Part shown: positions 28,632 to 36,295 of the stretch, piece after piece
How positions within the stretch are numbered: the first letter of the stretch is position 1
How the letters are laid out: every line of letters starts with the position of its first letter
Source: Candidatus Saccharimonadota bacterium
Lineage (GTDB): Bacteria > Patescibacteriota > Saccharimonadia > Saccharimonadales > Saccharimonadaceae
Assembly (NCBI GenBank): GCA_905371715.1
Contig: CAJPLV010000004.1
Location: forward strand, 1 to 64,000
Direction: 5' to 3'
Length of the DNA stretch: 64,000 nt
Notes under the pieces: model-generated
Told to the model about the DNA's origin: nothing
Databases searched by the model: none
The model's input: only the letters and a program-made list of their open reading frames with translations
Position numbers and translations under genes: made by a program

Positions 28632-29345
28632 ATGAAACGGCGTGTAGCGACTCATGGGCAGCATTTCTTGCGCGGTTCGCGGCTGATCGGCGAGCTAGTC
28701 GGCCATAGCAATATCCGCCGGCGCGACACGGTGATTGACATTGGCGCGGGCAGCGGTGCGATTTCGGCAGTGCTGGCGCGGCGGGCGGCGCGTGTGGTAG
28801 CGTACGAAAATGAGCCGCAGGCGCTTATACTTTTGCGGCGGAATATGGCGCGCTATAGCAACGTGGAAATCGTAGCGCAGGATTTTTTGCGCGCTGAATT
28901 GCCACGCGAGCCGTATAAAGTTTTTGCGAACATTCCTTTTTCTCTGAGTTCAAAGATCGTCGCAAAGCTAGCATTTGCTGATACCCCACCCCGCGCGATG
29001 TACCTGATTGTGCAAAAGCAGTTTGCTCAGAAGTTAGTGCTGGACTCAGCGCATTTTCATGGTGCACTCGGACAAGCATTGGCGCCATGGTGGGCGGTGC
29101 GGATTCGCCGTCCGCTGCGTCGCAGCGATTTCACGCCGCCGCCAGCGGTTGATACGGTGTTATTAGAGCTAAAATTGCGTTCTAAGCCCCTTCTCGACCC
29201 CACCAAGGTGCGCGATTTTCATAGCTTCGTCTATGCCTGCTACCACGACCCGCGGGCATTTCGGCGGGTTTATCGCGGCGATTTAAAGCCCTCGCAGCTA
29301 AATACTCAGCAATGGCTGGCGTGTTTTTCGGATTGTGTGCGGTGA
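28632..29345 (+). CDS. rRNA adenine N6-(di)methyltransferase, Erm/KsgA family
   Basis: A 237-residue SAM-dependent enzyme. It opens with GQHFLRGSRLIGELV, has motif I VIDIGAGSGAISAVLA and motif IV FANIPFSLSSKIV. N-I-P-F at motif IV and the Q-H-F-L start lean towards Erm (23S A2058, macrolide resistance) rather than KsgA, which usually has N-L-P-Y; length also fits Erm. Without a second KsgA candidate in view the housekeeping role cannot be excluded. ATG lies about 7 bases after a TATACT box. Confidence 0.82.
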   Translation: MKRRVATHGQHFLRGSRLIGELVGHSNIRRRDTVIDIGAGSGAISAVLARRAARVVAYENEPQALILLRRNMARYSNVEIVAQDFLRAELPREPYKVFANIPFSLSSKIVAKLAFADTPPRAMYLIVQKQFAQKLVLDSAHFHGALGQALAPWWAVRIRRPLRRSDFTPPPAVDTVLLELKLRSKPLLDPTKVRDFHSFVYACYHDPRAFRRVYRGDLKPSQLNTQQWLACFSDCVR

Positions 29346-29415
29346 GGGCGAGTTAGACTTATTAGCCATATTTTAGCATAAAGAAGGGTTGTTTATATGA
29401 TATAATATACGTGCT

Positions 29416-29838
29416 ATGGATATTGAGAAGAGTATAAGGCAACCTAGTGAAGCCGAAGCTGTCTTGAAATTACAACTCCGACATAGAGAATTACTACAGG
29501 AAAGTTCTGTAATGGAAAAGATTTACACCCAGGCAATCCTTGGTGGTCATGACGAGTTGGTACAGCATGGGCAACCAGTAGTACTTGGGTCAGAATACAA
29601 CGGTTTACGTTTTTTGTTTATAGCTCTACAAATGTCGTCTGAATTAGAGCCTGAAAAAGTAAAGTCTCAATATTTTACCGTAGGAAGATACGTAAAAGAC
29701 GCTGCTCTGCCTGATGCTGGGCTTGGAATAACAGACGACGAACCTGAATTTGTGGATACTATGTTCAATGAGGCTAAAGAGCTTGTCTCTTCTTACGCTC
29801 CTAACTATAGCTTAGGGTCTGACATTCTTCGAGGTTAG
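29416..29838 (+). CDS. Hypothetical protein, 140 residues
   Basis: A hydrophilic, largely helical protein; the first 50 residues (SEAEAVLKLQLRHRELLQESS) look like helices of an all-alpha domain. No family is recognised; a chorismate-mutase-like bundle was considered because the next gene is TyrA-like, but the conserved Arg/Lys pattern is not convincing. Lower GC than the genes before it. ATG lies 9 bases after TATAAT. The TyrA-like gene follows after 4 bases, so they form an operon. Confidence 0.65.
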   Translation: MDIEKSIRQPSEAEAVLKLQLRHRELLQESSVMEKIYTQAILGGHDELVQHGQPVVLGSEYNGLRFLFIALQMSSELEPEKVKSQYFTVGRYVKDAALPDAGLGITDDEPEFVDTMFNEAKELVSSYAPNYSLGSDILRG

Positions 29839-29842
29839 TTGA

Positions 29843-30742
29843 ATGTCAAAAGAACAGAATAATTTTAGCAGTTTTGTGATTGTTGGTCTCGGTCTAATCG
29901 GCGGGTCGATAGCAAAAGATTTGCGCACAAAGTATCCCGGCGCTTCTATCGTCTCGATTGACTCTGATAAACAGTCGATTGATGACGCGATGCAGCTTGG
30001 TATCGTTGATAAAGGGATAGACTATGCGGATTTGCCGCGTTTCGCACAGGTAGTTGTACTGACGCCGCCTGTTGGTCAAGTTATACCTTGCGCCAGGAGG
30101 GTTTTCGATTCTTTGAATAAATCTAAAAATCGCGCCTTTGAACGCTGTGTTGTTTTCGATGCTGCTAGCGTGAAAAAGCCGATAGCGGCAGAATTCAAAA
30201 AGCTTACAGCCAAAAGCCACGGTGTCGAGTTTCTAGCTACGCACCCGATGGCAGGCACGGAATTTAGCGGTTTCAGTCACGCTCGAAAGGACTTGTTTCG
30301 GGCTAAACCATGGATGGTGTGCCGCCACTCAGAGAATAGCGAGGAGGCTGTTTCTGGCGTTTGCGAGTTGTTGCGCGGGCTGGGCTCTCGCGTGGTGTTT
30401 ATTGACCCCGATGAGCATGATAAATCGGCAGCAGTGGTGTCTCATGCGGTTATAATATTGTCGAATATTATATTTGATTATATCGCTAGCGTTCATCCTG
30501 AAGCGCTAAAGCTAGCTGGCGACGGTTTTACGAGCACGACGCGCATAGCTAGCGGCAATCCTGAGCTTCACAAAGATATAATTTTGCACAATTCAGAGCA
30601 CACGGATGCTGTCTTGAAGGAGTTTTCGCAATTTCTCGACGATAAGATTGCGAGTCTTTCTGTTAGCGATGCGAAGTTGTTGCAAGAATATTTTACGCAA
30701 AACATGAATCGGCGGAACGAATGGATTCGCCGCAAGGAGTGA
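29843..30742 (+). CDS. Prephenate/arogenate dehydrogenase-like protein
   Basis: A 299-residue protein with the NAD(P) loop VGLGLIGGSIAKDL, the family segment ATHPMAGTEFSGF and the C-terminal helical dimer domain starting near DEHDKSAAVVSHAVIILSN. This is the TyrA dehydrogenase architecture, which oxidises prephenate or arogenate to the tyrosine precursor. No other aromatic pathway gene is in the window, and such small genomes usually lack the pathway, so the physiological substrate may differ. It follows the preceding hypothetical gene by 4 bases. Confidence 0.85.
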   Translation: MSKEQNNFSSFVIVGLGLIGGSIAKDLRTKYPGASIVSIDSDKQSIDDAMQLGIVDKGIDYADLPRFAQVVVLTPPVGQVIPCARRVFDSLNKSKNRAFERCVVFDAASVKKPIAAEFKKLTAKSHGVEFLATHPMAGTEFSGFSHARKDLFRAKPWMVCRHSENSEEAVSGVCELLRGLGSRVVFIDPDEHDKSAAVVSHAVIILSNIIFDYIASVHPEALKLAGDGFTSTTRIASGNPELHKDIILHNSEHTDAVLKEFSQFLDDKIASLSVSDAKLLQEYFTQNMNRRNEWIRRKE

Positions 30743-30768
30743 GTTGGCTTAAAGTTTTTAATTAAACC

Positions 30769-30809
30769 GGGCGTGTGGTATAATTATTTTTGTCCGTAAG
30801 CGGTGATAG
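30769..30809 (+). promoter_or_regulatory. tRNA-Gln promoter
   Basis: An extended -10 box TGGTATAAT lies about 20-25 bases before the tRNA 5' end, with an AT-rich TTTTTAATTAAACC stretch at the -35 distance. Confidence 0.55.
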
Positions 30810-30884
30810 TGGGTCGTCGCCAAGTGGTAAGGCACTGGGTTTTGGTCCCAGCATTCGCAGGTTCGAATCCTGCCGACCCAGCCA
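30810..30884 (+). tRNA. tRNA-Gln (anticodon TTG)
   Basis: A 75-base cloverleaf with acceptor TGGGTCG/CGACCCA, discriminator G and encoded CCA. The anticodon stem is CTGGG/CCCAG with loop TTTTGGT, giving anticodon TTG. The T-loop is GTTCGAATCC. It sits at the border of the AT-rich island that begins just downstream, a common place for integration. Confidence 0.95.
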
Positions 30885-30989
30885 AGAATAATTTCGGTTT
30901 TTTGAGTGAAGATAATTCTAGAAAATTATATTTGAAAAGGTTGATTTACTTATTGTTGTCTTACTAAAGTAATCCAAGCGGAGCTATAC

Positions 30990-31000
30990 ACTTGATAAAG
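30990..31000 (+). repeat. ACTTGATAAAG direct repeat, tRNA-side copy
   Basis: Identical 11-base copy of 33178-33188. The pair brackets the HTH-HEPN gene. The other copy overlaps the operator of that gene, so this one could be a second operator, or both could mark the ends of an inserted segment. Confidence 0.5.
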
Positions 31001-31031
31001 CTGAGTCGGGTGCTTGAGTACTTGAAATTAG

Positions 31032-33161
31032 CTACCTTGTAGCTCGAATTTTAGCCGAGAAGTCATCGTCAATCTTAATAATCAGAGCGATAAGTAGTCT
31101 CAGCGCTATAATATACGTTTTGTGGTGCATGTTTTTGTTTACTTTGTCATCTTTAGACATAGCACCATGTATATAAATATTTCGAAGGTCATATCCATTG
31201 CTGAATTTTTTTTGGTTTAGGTAGTAACTAAAATAATCTGCCTCTGGTTTAGTTAGGAGTGATCCTTCTTTAAGCAACCAGCCTCTACTGACCATAGAAT
31301 CTATCTCAACCTTGCCTTCAGTAGAGTAATGATGATAACTTAGCGCCTCCGACTGGAACAGGTTTTTTAGTATTTGTATCTGTAGCTTACTTTGAAACAC
31401 TAAACGCCTGGACGCCTTTTTGAGGATTCCCCAGCTGATAAGCTTATCCAAAGATTGCTTTTGGTAATCATGAAACTCATGGTATTTAACCACATGATTC
31501 GTGAGTAGGCTTACAAAATCTTTATCCGTAAGTGCGTCATTTATGTATGTCAATCTTGATTGGTCAGAGAAGAGATAGTGAACTATCTCAAATATCTCAG
31601 GATTTTCTGTCATGTAAACATATTTATCGGATAACTGACTAGGAATTTCATTATAACCAGGGGATTTAGAAGTGATTTTTAGAAGCTCTTGGTCTACTAC
31701 ATCATTTTCTACATATAGCTTGAACTGTTTTGCAATACTATCCATCTCACTAAAAACATGCTTACATCGCTCGAGGTATGTAGCGCCTGCGCTCGATGCC
31801 ACGTAGCTAAAGCCGTCTACATTAAAAGTATCTTCCAGATACTCGTTAAAATACCAAGCAATTACGTCCTCAAGCTCCTTACCTTCTGACCGCAGAAAGT
31901 TTTCATACATCATTGTTTGCATAAGCGTGCTTTGATCTATGAATTGAAAGTAAACACCTTCACGGTATTCGTCGCGACCCGTGACTTTCATAAAACGCTC
32001 CACAATTCCTAATTGCGACGAATACGACGGCAGGGTGAGCAGCATATGCTTATTTACAATTGGAAAAATGCGTATAAAATTACTCAACACTGATAGATTA
32101 TCCGAGTGTTGTTTTAGCCATTTTTTACTATATGTAAATTTAGTAGTTTGACCATCATGCGATATATCAACAGCTTCTTCTTGAGAATCAGATATTACTA
32201 CTTCGGTGGCAAATATTAAATTACCTTTGTTTTCTTTAAAAAAGTTATCATTCCACTCAGTGTGTTTTTGTTTTGCGAGTAATTTTATCTTGTCGTCTAC
32301 ACCAATACTCGGGATTGTTTTTGCTTGCGCAACTAGTTGTATATAGTTTGAATTTGCGTTCGTACTGGTTATATATCTTTCCAATATATCGTGCACATCA
32401 TCTTTAGTAAGGCTTTGAGGTAGGTTAATATCTCGACGTTCAATTTTTTCAAAATATTTTTGGATAACATACTCAGCGTTCTCTATGTCCGATAGAATTA
32501 GAGTCCGTATATCCTGATCGTACTGCTTTACGAGTTCTTTATTGGCAAGCATGTTCCATATAGCAACTTTTGAAGAGCTTAACGCCCGCATCATTTTTCC
32601 TGGGCTCACTTTTTCATATACTTTATATTTAGCCAGAAGCATTATCAGATCGCTATGATAGTCAAAACCGACATCTTGAATCATCTCCAAGACAGTTTCT
32701 TCCGTAACTGCATTAAAGAAGGACGATATTATCTTAAGTATCGCGGGCTTAAGGTTGATAAATCTCTCTAATTTTTCACGTTCAAGATCTCCTGGTAGAA
32801 ATAGATTATCTATATATAGATAAACATTGTATAGCTCCAAGATGTCATTAACATCATATCCTGTTTTTGTTTCGTCAAAGCTTTCGAGTAGCTCTACGGC
32901 TGCCTTTAAGTAAAACACCGTTGCCAGGTCTCTAGTGCCATAATATTTAATTCCTCTACCTTTCAGCTCTCTGTTGTCATATTGCGAATACTTGCTGTAA
33001 AGCGCATCGATTTTAGCCAATAGGGCTTTACGAGTCGGAGTTGATTTGCCGTTTAGCCAATTACTGAGAGTTACCAGAGAAACCCCAATCTTATCAGCAA
33101 GCGACTGTTGCGAAAGACCGCTTATATCAATGATTTCTTGCAGTTTCTTTTTGTAATCCAT
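31032..33161 (-). CDS. Large XRE-type HTH protein with C-terminal HEPN-like RNase motif
   Basis: A 709-residue protein. Residues 5-60 are a Cro/C1 helix-turn-helix (SGLSQQSLADKIGVSLVTLSNWLNGK). The middle 550 residues are helical and unrecognised. Near the C-terminus, at about residue 658, is YDLRNIYIHGAMS, the R-x4-H arrangement of HEPN ribonucleases, followed by a hydrophobic helix. HEPN plus a DNA-binding domain suggests a self-regulated toxin or abortive-infection effector; this is inference. The gene is clearly more AT-rich than its neighbours and lies next to tRNA-Gln. A TTGACC/TATATT promoter with a palindrome in its spacer ends 6 bases before ATG, so it is leaderless. Confidence 0.75.
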   Translation of the reverse strand: MDYKKKLQEIIDISGLSQQSLADKIGVSLVTLSNWLNGKSTPTRKALLAKIDALYSKYSQYDNRELKGRGIKYYGTRDLATVFYLKAAVELLESFDETKTGYDVNDILELYNVYLYIDNLFLPGDLEREKLERFINLKPAILKIISSFFNAVTEETVLEMIQDVGFDYHSDLIMLLAKYKVYEKVSPGKMMRALSSSKVAIWNMLANKELVKQYDQDIRTLILSDIENAEYVIQKYFEKIERRDINLPQSLTKDDVHDILERYITSTNANSNYIQLVAQAKTIPSIGVDDKIKLLAKQKHTEWNDNFFKENKGNLIFATEVVISDSQEEAVDISHDGQTTKFTYSKKWLKQHSDNLSVLSNFIRIFPIVNKHMLLTLPSYSSQLGIVERFMKVTGRDEYREGVYFQFIDQSTLMQTMMYENFLRSEGKELEDVIAWYFNEYLEDTFNVDGFSYVASSAGATYLERCKHVFSEMDSIAKQFKLYVENDVVDQELLKITSKSPGYNEIPSQLSDKYVYMTENPEIFEIVHYLFSDQSRLTYINDALTDKDFVSLLTNHVVKYHEFHDYQKQSLDKLISWGILKKASRRLVFQSKLQIQILKNLFQSEALSYHHYSTEGKVEIDSMVSRGWLLKEGSLLTKPEADYFSYYLNQKKFSNGYDLRNIYIHGAMSKDDKVNKNMHHKTYIIALRLLIALIIKIDDDFSAKIRATR

Positions 33162-33167
33162 ACATCA

Positions 33168-33196
33168 AATATAGACAACTTGATAAAGTTGGTCAA
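33168..33196 (-). promoter_or_regulatory. Promoter and palindromic operator of the HTH-HEPN gene
   Basis: TTGACC (33191-33196) and TATATT (33168-33173) are 17 bases apart on the minus strand. The spacer contains the palindrome CAACTT-GATA-AAGTTG (33176-33191), an ideal position for repression by the HTH protein itself. A second palindrome, ACTTTAATAAAGT, lies just upstream of the -35 box. Confidence 0.75.
33178..33188 (+). repeat. ACTTGATAAAG direct repeat, promoter-side copy
   Basis: Second copy of the 11-base direct repeat at 30990-31000. It lies within the operator palindrome upstream of the HTH-HEPN gene. Confidence 0.5.
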
Positions 33197-33238
33197 TACT
33201 TTATTAAAGTTTTTAATATATTACATCTATTTTGAATA

Positions 33239-33620
33239 TTATAGAATTGTTGTAGTTTTTTCATAGAGCATTGATAAGGTATTTTGACGCATACGGAACT
33301 TTGTTCCATGATTGTGTCCTGAGCGTGCATCAAAATCCACCAAGTCATCAAAACCCCAAATACGGTTGAGGCTCGAACTCATCAGGCTTGACGAGCGATT
33401 TAACCTCCTCTAGCCATTTTGCAACGAATGTCAACGGATCCTGCATCAAACGAGATGAGTATTTTTCTCTCAACCCTATCTATAATAACTTAAACCCTCC
33501 GCCGCTCCTTGAGCTGCTGTGTATTATTTTGACGAAAAGCTTATCTCGGTTTCTCCGTATTTCTTGCCAACTTCTTGGTGGCGTTTGTAGTGGCGCTGTA
33601 GGGATTATTAAGTAAAATGA
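33239..33620 (-). pseudogene. Decayed gene remnant, family unknown
   Basis: Coding-like pieces in several minus-strand frames: YKRHQEVGKKYGETEI near 33.56 kb, then LREKYSSRLMQDPLTFVAKW to QPYLGF, then after a one-base shift DDLVDFDARSGHNHGTKF to a TAA at 33239. The joined end would read QPYLGF-DDLVDF. No recognisable domain. It lies directly beyond the HTH-HEPN gene promoter, in the same AT-rich island. Confidence 0.55.
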
Positions 33621-33657
33621 TAAGATGACTCTAGGCGCTTTATCTGGCGAACTTTTG

Positions 33658-33916
33658 TTATAAATCCTCTAACAAAGATTGCTCCTCTTCGGTCAGTTCT
33701 CTTCGTTTGAAATATTTCCTCGCCTTATCTTCTATCAAACAGAATGCCTAGGCGAGGAGGATGAATATAATCGGAAAAACGACTAAATGCAAAGCGTAAA
33801 ATAATCCAATTAGCAAACCTATAAGTAGAACTACCAAAACAGGTATGTATAAATGATTTCATGTTCGTCTTGCGGTTATCAACAGCAGTCCTCCTAACAA
33901 AGCCAATTTTGTACAT
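33658..33916 (-). pseudogene. Second decayed remnant in the island
   Basis: The minus strand reads SDYIHPPRLGIL in one frame and, after a shift, LIEDKARKYFKRRELTEEEQ to a TAA at 33658. The second piece is highly charged and looks like a genuine protein C-terminus. Too short and broken to identify. Confidence 0.45.
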
Positions 33917-34341
33917 TGGATTGATATGGATGATTTAAAGTTGCTTGTGGAATCGGGACACGGCAGTAGTACGCTCAACATCGTATGGGGAGCGGCGCGA
34001 GATACTGTTGCGGAGGTGATTGACGATGCAAACAACAACATGTCGTCTTCGTCTACTCCGCATAAACGACTCAATCCATCAACATGGGGCTACATTTTGG
34101 CGGCGAAAGATTGCGACCAATTTGCATTGTACCGTGATTTTATCCTGAAAAAGTTGCTTGAGATACAATGTCCTCACAAGACGAAAGGCTTGTTGCAGGG
34201 CGAAAAATATCAGTTCCTAAATGATCGGCGTATTATTTGGGCGAGCTCATGCAGGCAGAGAAAGGTAATGAAGGTGAATATCAGTATACTGCATTGAATG
34301 GGCAGGACTTTTTATGGATGACGCTGGGCGACGATTACTAA
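33857..34341 (+). pseudogene. Truncated and frameshifted gene, family unknown
   Basis: A plus-strand frame without a start codon reads VRLAVINSSPPNKANFVHWI, then MDDLKLLVESGHGSSTLNIV and a long hydrophilic stretch up to GLLQGEKYQFLND. After a one-base shift near 34.23 kb it continues LGELMQAEKGNEGEYQYTAL and ends LWMTLGDDY at 34341. The 5' end is missing. The codon use is closer to the core genes than to the HTH-HEPN gene. No family recognised. Confidence 0.55.
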
Positions 34342-34411
34342 TAATCTGCTCTTGAAATTAAAGAGTGCGCCAGCAAGAGCGGCGCACCCGTATCTACTAT
34401 GCTTTTGGCAA

Positions 34412-35059
34412 CTACCTTTTCTCCCCATAGCCTTTCGCCAACTTTTTATTGCGCAACTTCAATACTACATCCGCTGCTTTTGCTAATTGCTTACTATGAG
34501 TGACGACGATGACACATTTGCCGTTGTCGTGAGCTGCTGAGCGCAGAGTAGCGATAATATCGCTGGCGGTGGCTTCGTCTAGGTTGCCGGTCGGTTCGTC
34601 AGCGAGGATAATTGGCGCGTCGGAAACAAGGGCGCGCGCGATCGCGACGCGCTGCTGCTGTCCGCCGGATAGTTTGAGAACGCTGCGGCGGATGTGGTCG
34701 TCGTCCAAGCCCATGCTGCGCAAGGTTTCCGCGGTGGCTTTTGGATTGACGAGCTTCAAATTTTCCAGCGGCGTGAGGTAATCGATCAGATTGTAATTTT
34801 GGAAAACCAGCGAGATAGTATGCTTGCGGTGGTATGAATAACCCTGCTCGGCGATATTTTGGTCGTTGAAGAGGATTTGCCCGCCGGTCGGTTCGTCTAG
34901 GCCAGCGAGTAATCCGAGCAATGTTGATTTACCGGCGCCGGATTGCCCGACGATAGCGTAGAATTTCCCTGGCTGGAAATCGTAGCTAATGCCATTGAGT
35001 ACATTGCTCGTACCATCGGCGTATGAGTAGATAATATTGTCGAGAGATAGTGTTGACAT
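34412..35059 (-). CDS. ABC transporter ATP-binding protein (LolD/MacB type)
   Basis: A 215-residue ATPase with Walker [17 protein letters not shown]-loop [20 protein letters not shown], signature [15 protein letters not shown], Walker [14 protein letters not shown] and H-loop VIVVTHSKQ. This sequence type pairs with FtsX-like permeases in the MacB/LolCDE/BceAB class. It lies 9 bases after a permease gene, with a GGAG ribosome site, as the last gene of a three-gene exporter operon behind a two-component system. Confidence 0.93.
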   Translation of the reverse strand: MSTLSLDNIIYSYADGTSNVLNGISYDFQPGKFYAIVGQSGAGKSTLLGLLAGLDEPTGGQILFNDQNIAEQGYSYHRKHTISLVFQNYNLIDYLTPLENLKLVNPKATAETLRSMGLDDDHIRRSVLKLSGGQQQRVAIARALVSDAPIILADEPTGNLDEATASDIIATLRSAAHDNGKCVIVVTHSKQLAKAADVVLKLRNKKLAKGYGEKR

Positions 35060-35068
35060 GAAATTCTC

Positions 35069-36292
35069 CTATCGTAATGTGGTTAAAATTTGTTTCGGGG
35101 TGCGGCGCAGAATAGGCGCGAGAGCGACTATGCCGGAGGCGGCAACTACGGCAAGACCAAGACTGGCTGCGAGAAGGTAGCTAACGAGCGGCGCAGTTTG
35201 CGGCTGAACGGTCAGCGTGCTGGCAACATGGCTGGAGTTATTCAATAGGTTGGCCGTGAGGTGGTGCGATAGCGCCTGGCCGCTAAGCGTAGCGACTAGC
35301 AGCGCGGCGATAGCGACAAGCAATAATTCAACCATCACTTGTTCGGCGATTTGCCGTTTGCTTGTGCCGATGGCGAGCAATGTGCCGATCTCGTGGATGC
35401 GGCTGCGCACCCAGAAAACCAGCACGAGCGACAGCGTTGCTAGTCCAGCGAGACTAATGCCGAGCGTGCCGATGGCTAAAATGCGTTCAATACCCGCAAT
35501 GCTATTGATGACGCTGGCGAACGAGGCGGCATTGTCGGTTAGCTCCAATTTGCTCCAATCAAGCGGCAAGGTTTTGGCGCGCCGGACGAGGTCTGGCAAG
35601 GCTCGCGGGTTGGAGGCAAAGTACGTGGCACGGGTAAGCTGCCCAGAGCCAGATAGTTGCTGCGCCACCGCTAAAGAAGTAATGATTTGGTTCTCTGCCT
35701 GATCGGACGGTAGCGGACCAGGTTTGTCAGTCTTGCCGCTGAATATGCCGGTGATAGTAAGATCAACCTGACGGTCACCTTGCTGTAGCTGTATGCGGTC
35801 GCCTAGTTTTAACCCGTTCTTTTGTGCAAAGACTGTGTGGATCAACGCCGACTGCTGGCTATCCTTGCTGAGGTGCTTGCCTTGCTCCAACTGATACAGC
35901 CGCCCGGTAAATTGGCTGAGCGATTGGCTGTCAGTTGTGCCAGTGACGCCGGCTGCGGCATCGGCTTCGTCGCTGAGCTGAATACCGCCGTCGATTAACG
36001 CTAGCCCGTTTGGTCGAGCAGCTGTTTGCATTTGGTAGTTGTGCGCTCCTATTCCAGCGAGGTGCCGCACCGCATCAGCGTCTTTTATTGGTAAGCCTTC
36101 ACCTTTAGTACCGCTCAGGCTAAAACCGGCGCGGATGTTGCGCTCAACATTCAGGCGCAAGTTTGCCATTGTTTGCCGCACCGCCACCGTGCTTATGAGT
36201 AATGTAAAGATGAGCGCCATCACTGCCAGGATGATGAGGCTGCGCGTGAGCCGGCGCGTTACCGCCGTCCACGCGCGTGTTAGCACAGTCAT
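35069..36292 (-). CDS. FtsX-like ABC permease (second of pair)
   Basis: A 407-residue permease: one N-terminal membrane helix (about 15-38), a large extracytoplasmic domain (about 40-260) and three C-terminal helices, the four-helix FtsX/MacB arrangement. The segment HEIGTLLAIGTSKRQIAEQVMVE is the conserved cytoplasmic coupling loop. It starts 3 bases after the preceding permease gene and probably forms a heterodimer with it, driven by the ATPase downstream. Confidence 0.88.
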   Translation of the reverse strand: MTVLTRAWTAVTRRLTRSLIILAVMALIFTLLISTVAVRQTMANLRLNVERNIRAGFSLSGTKGEGLPIKDADAVRHLAGIGAHNYQMQTAARPNGLALIDGGIQLSDEADAAAGVTGTTDSQSLSQFTGRLYQLEQGKHLSKDSQQSALIHTVFAQKNGLKLGDRIQLQQGDRQVDLTITGIFSGKTDKPGPLPSDQAENQIITSLAVAQQLSGSGQLTRATYFASNPRALPDLVRRAKTLPLDWSKLELTDNAASFASVINSIAGIERILAIGTLGISLAGLATLSLVLVFWVRSRIHEIGTLLAIGTSKRQIAEQVMVELLLVAIAALLVATLSGQALSHHLTANLLNNSSHVASTLTVQPQTAPLVSYLLAASLGLAVVAASGIVALAPILRRTPKQILTTLR

Positions 36293-36295
36293 CGC

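Noticed and set aside
29416-29838. Chorismate mutase next to the TyrA-like gene
   Set aside because: The helical N-terminus is suggestive, but the spaced Arg, Lys and Glu residues of AroQ enzymes could not be identified.
33388-33615. 75-residue plus-strand frame in the island
   Set aside because: It overlaps the better-supported minus-strand remnants and has no promoter or ribosome site.
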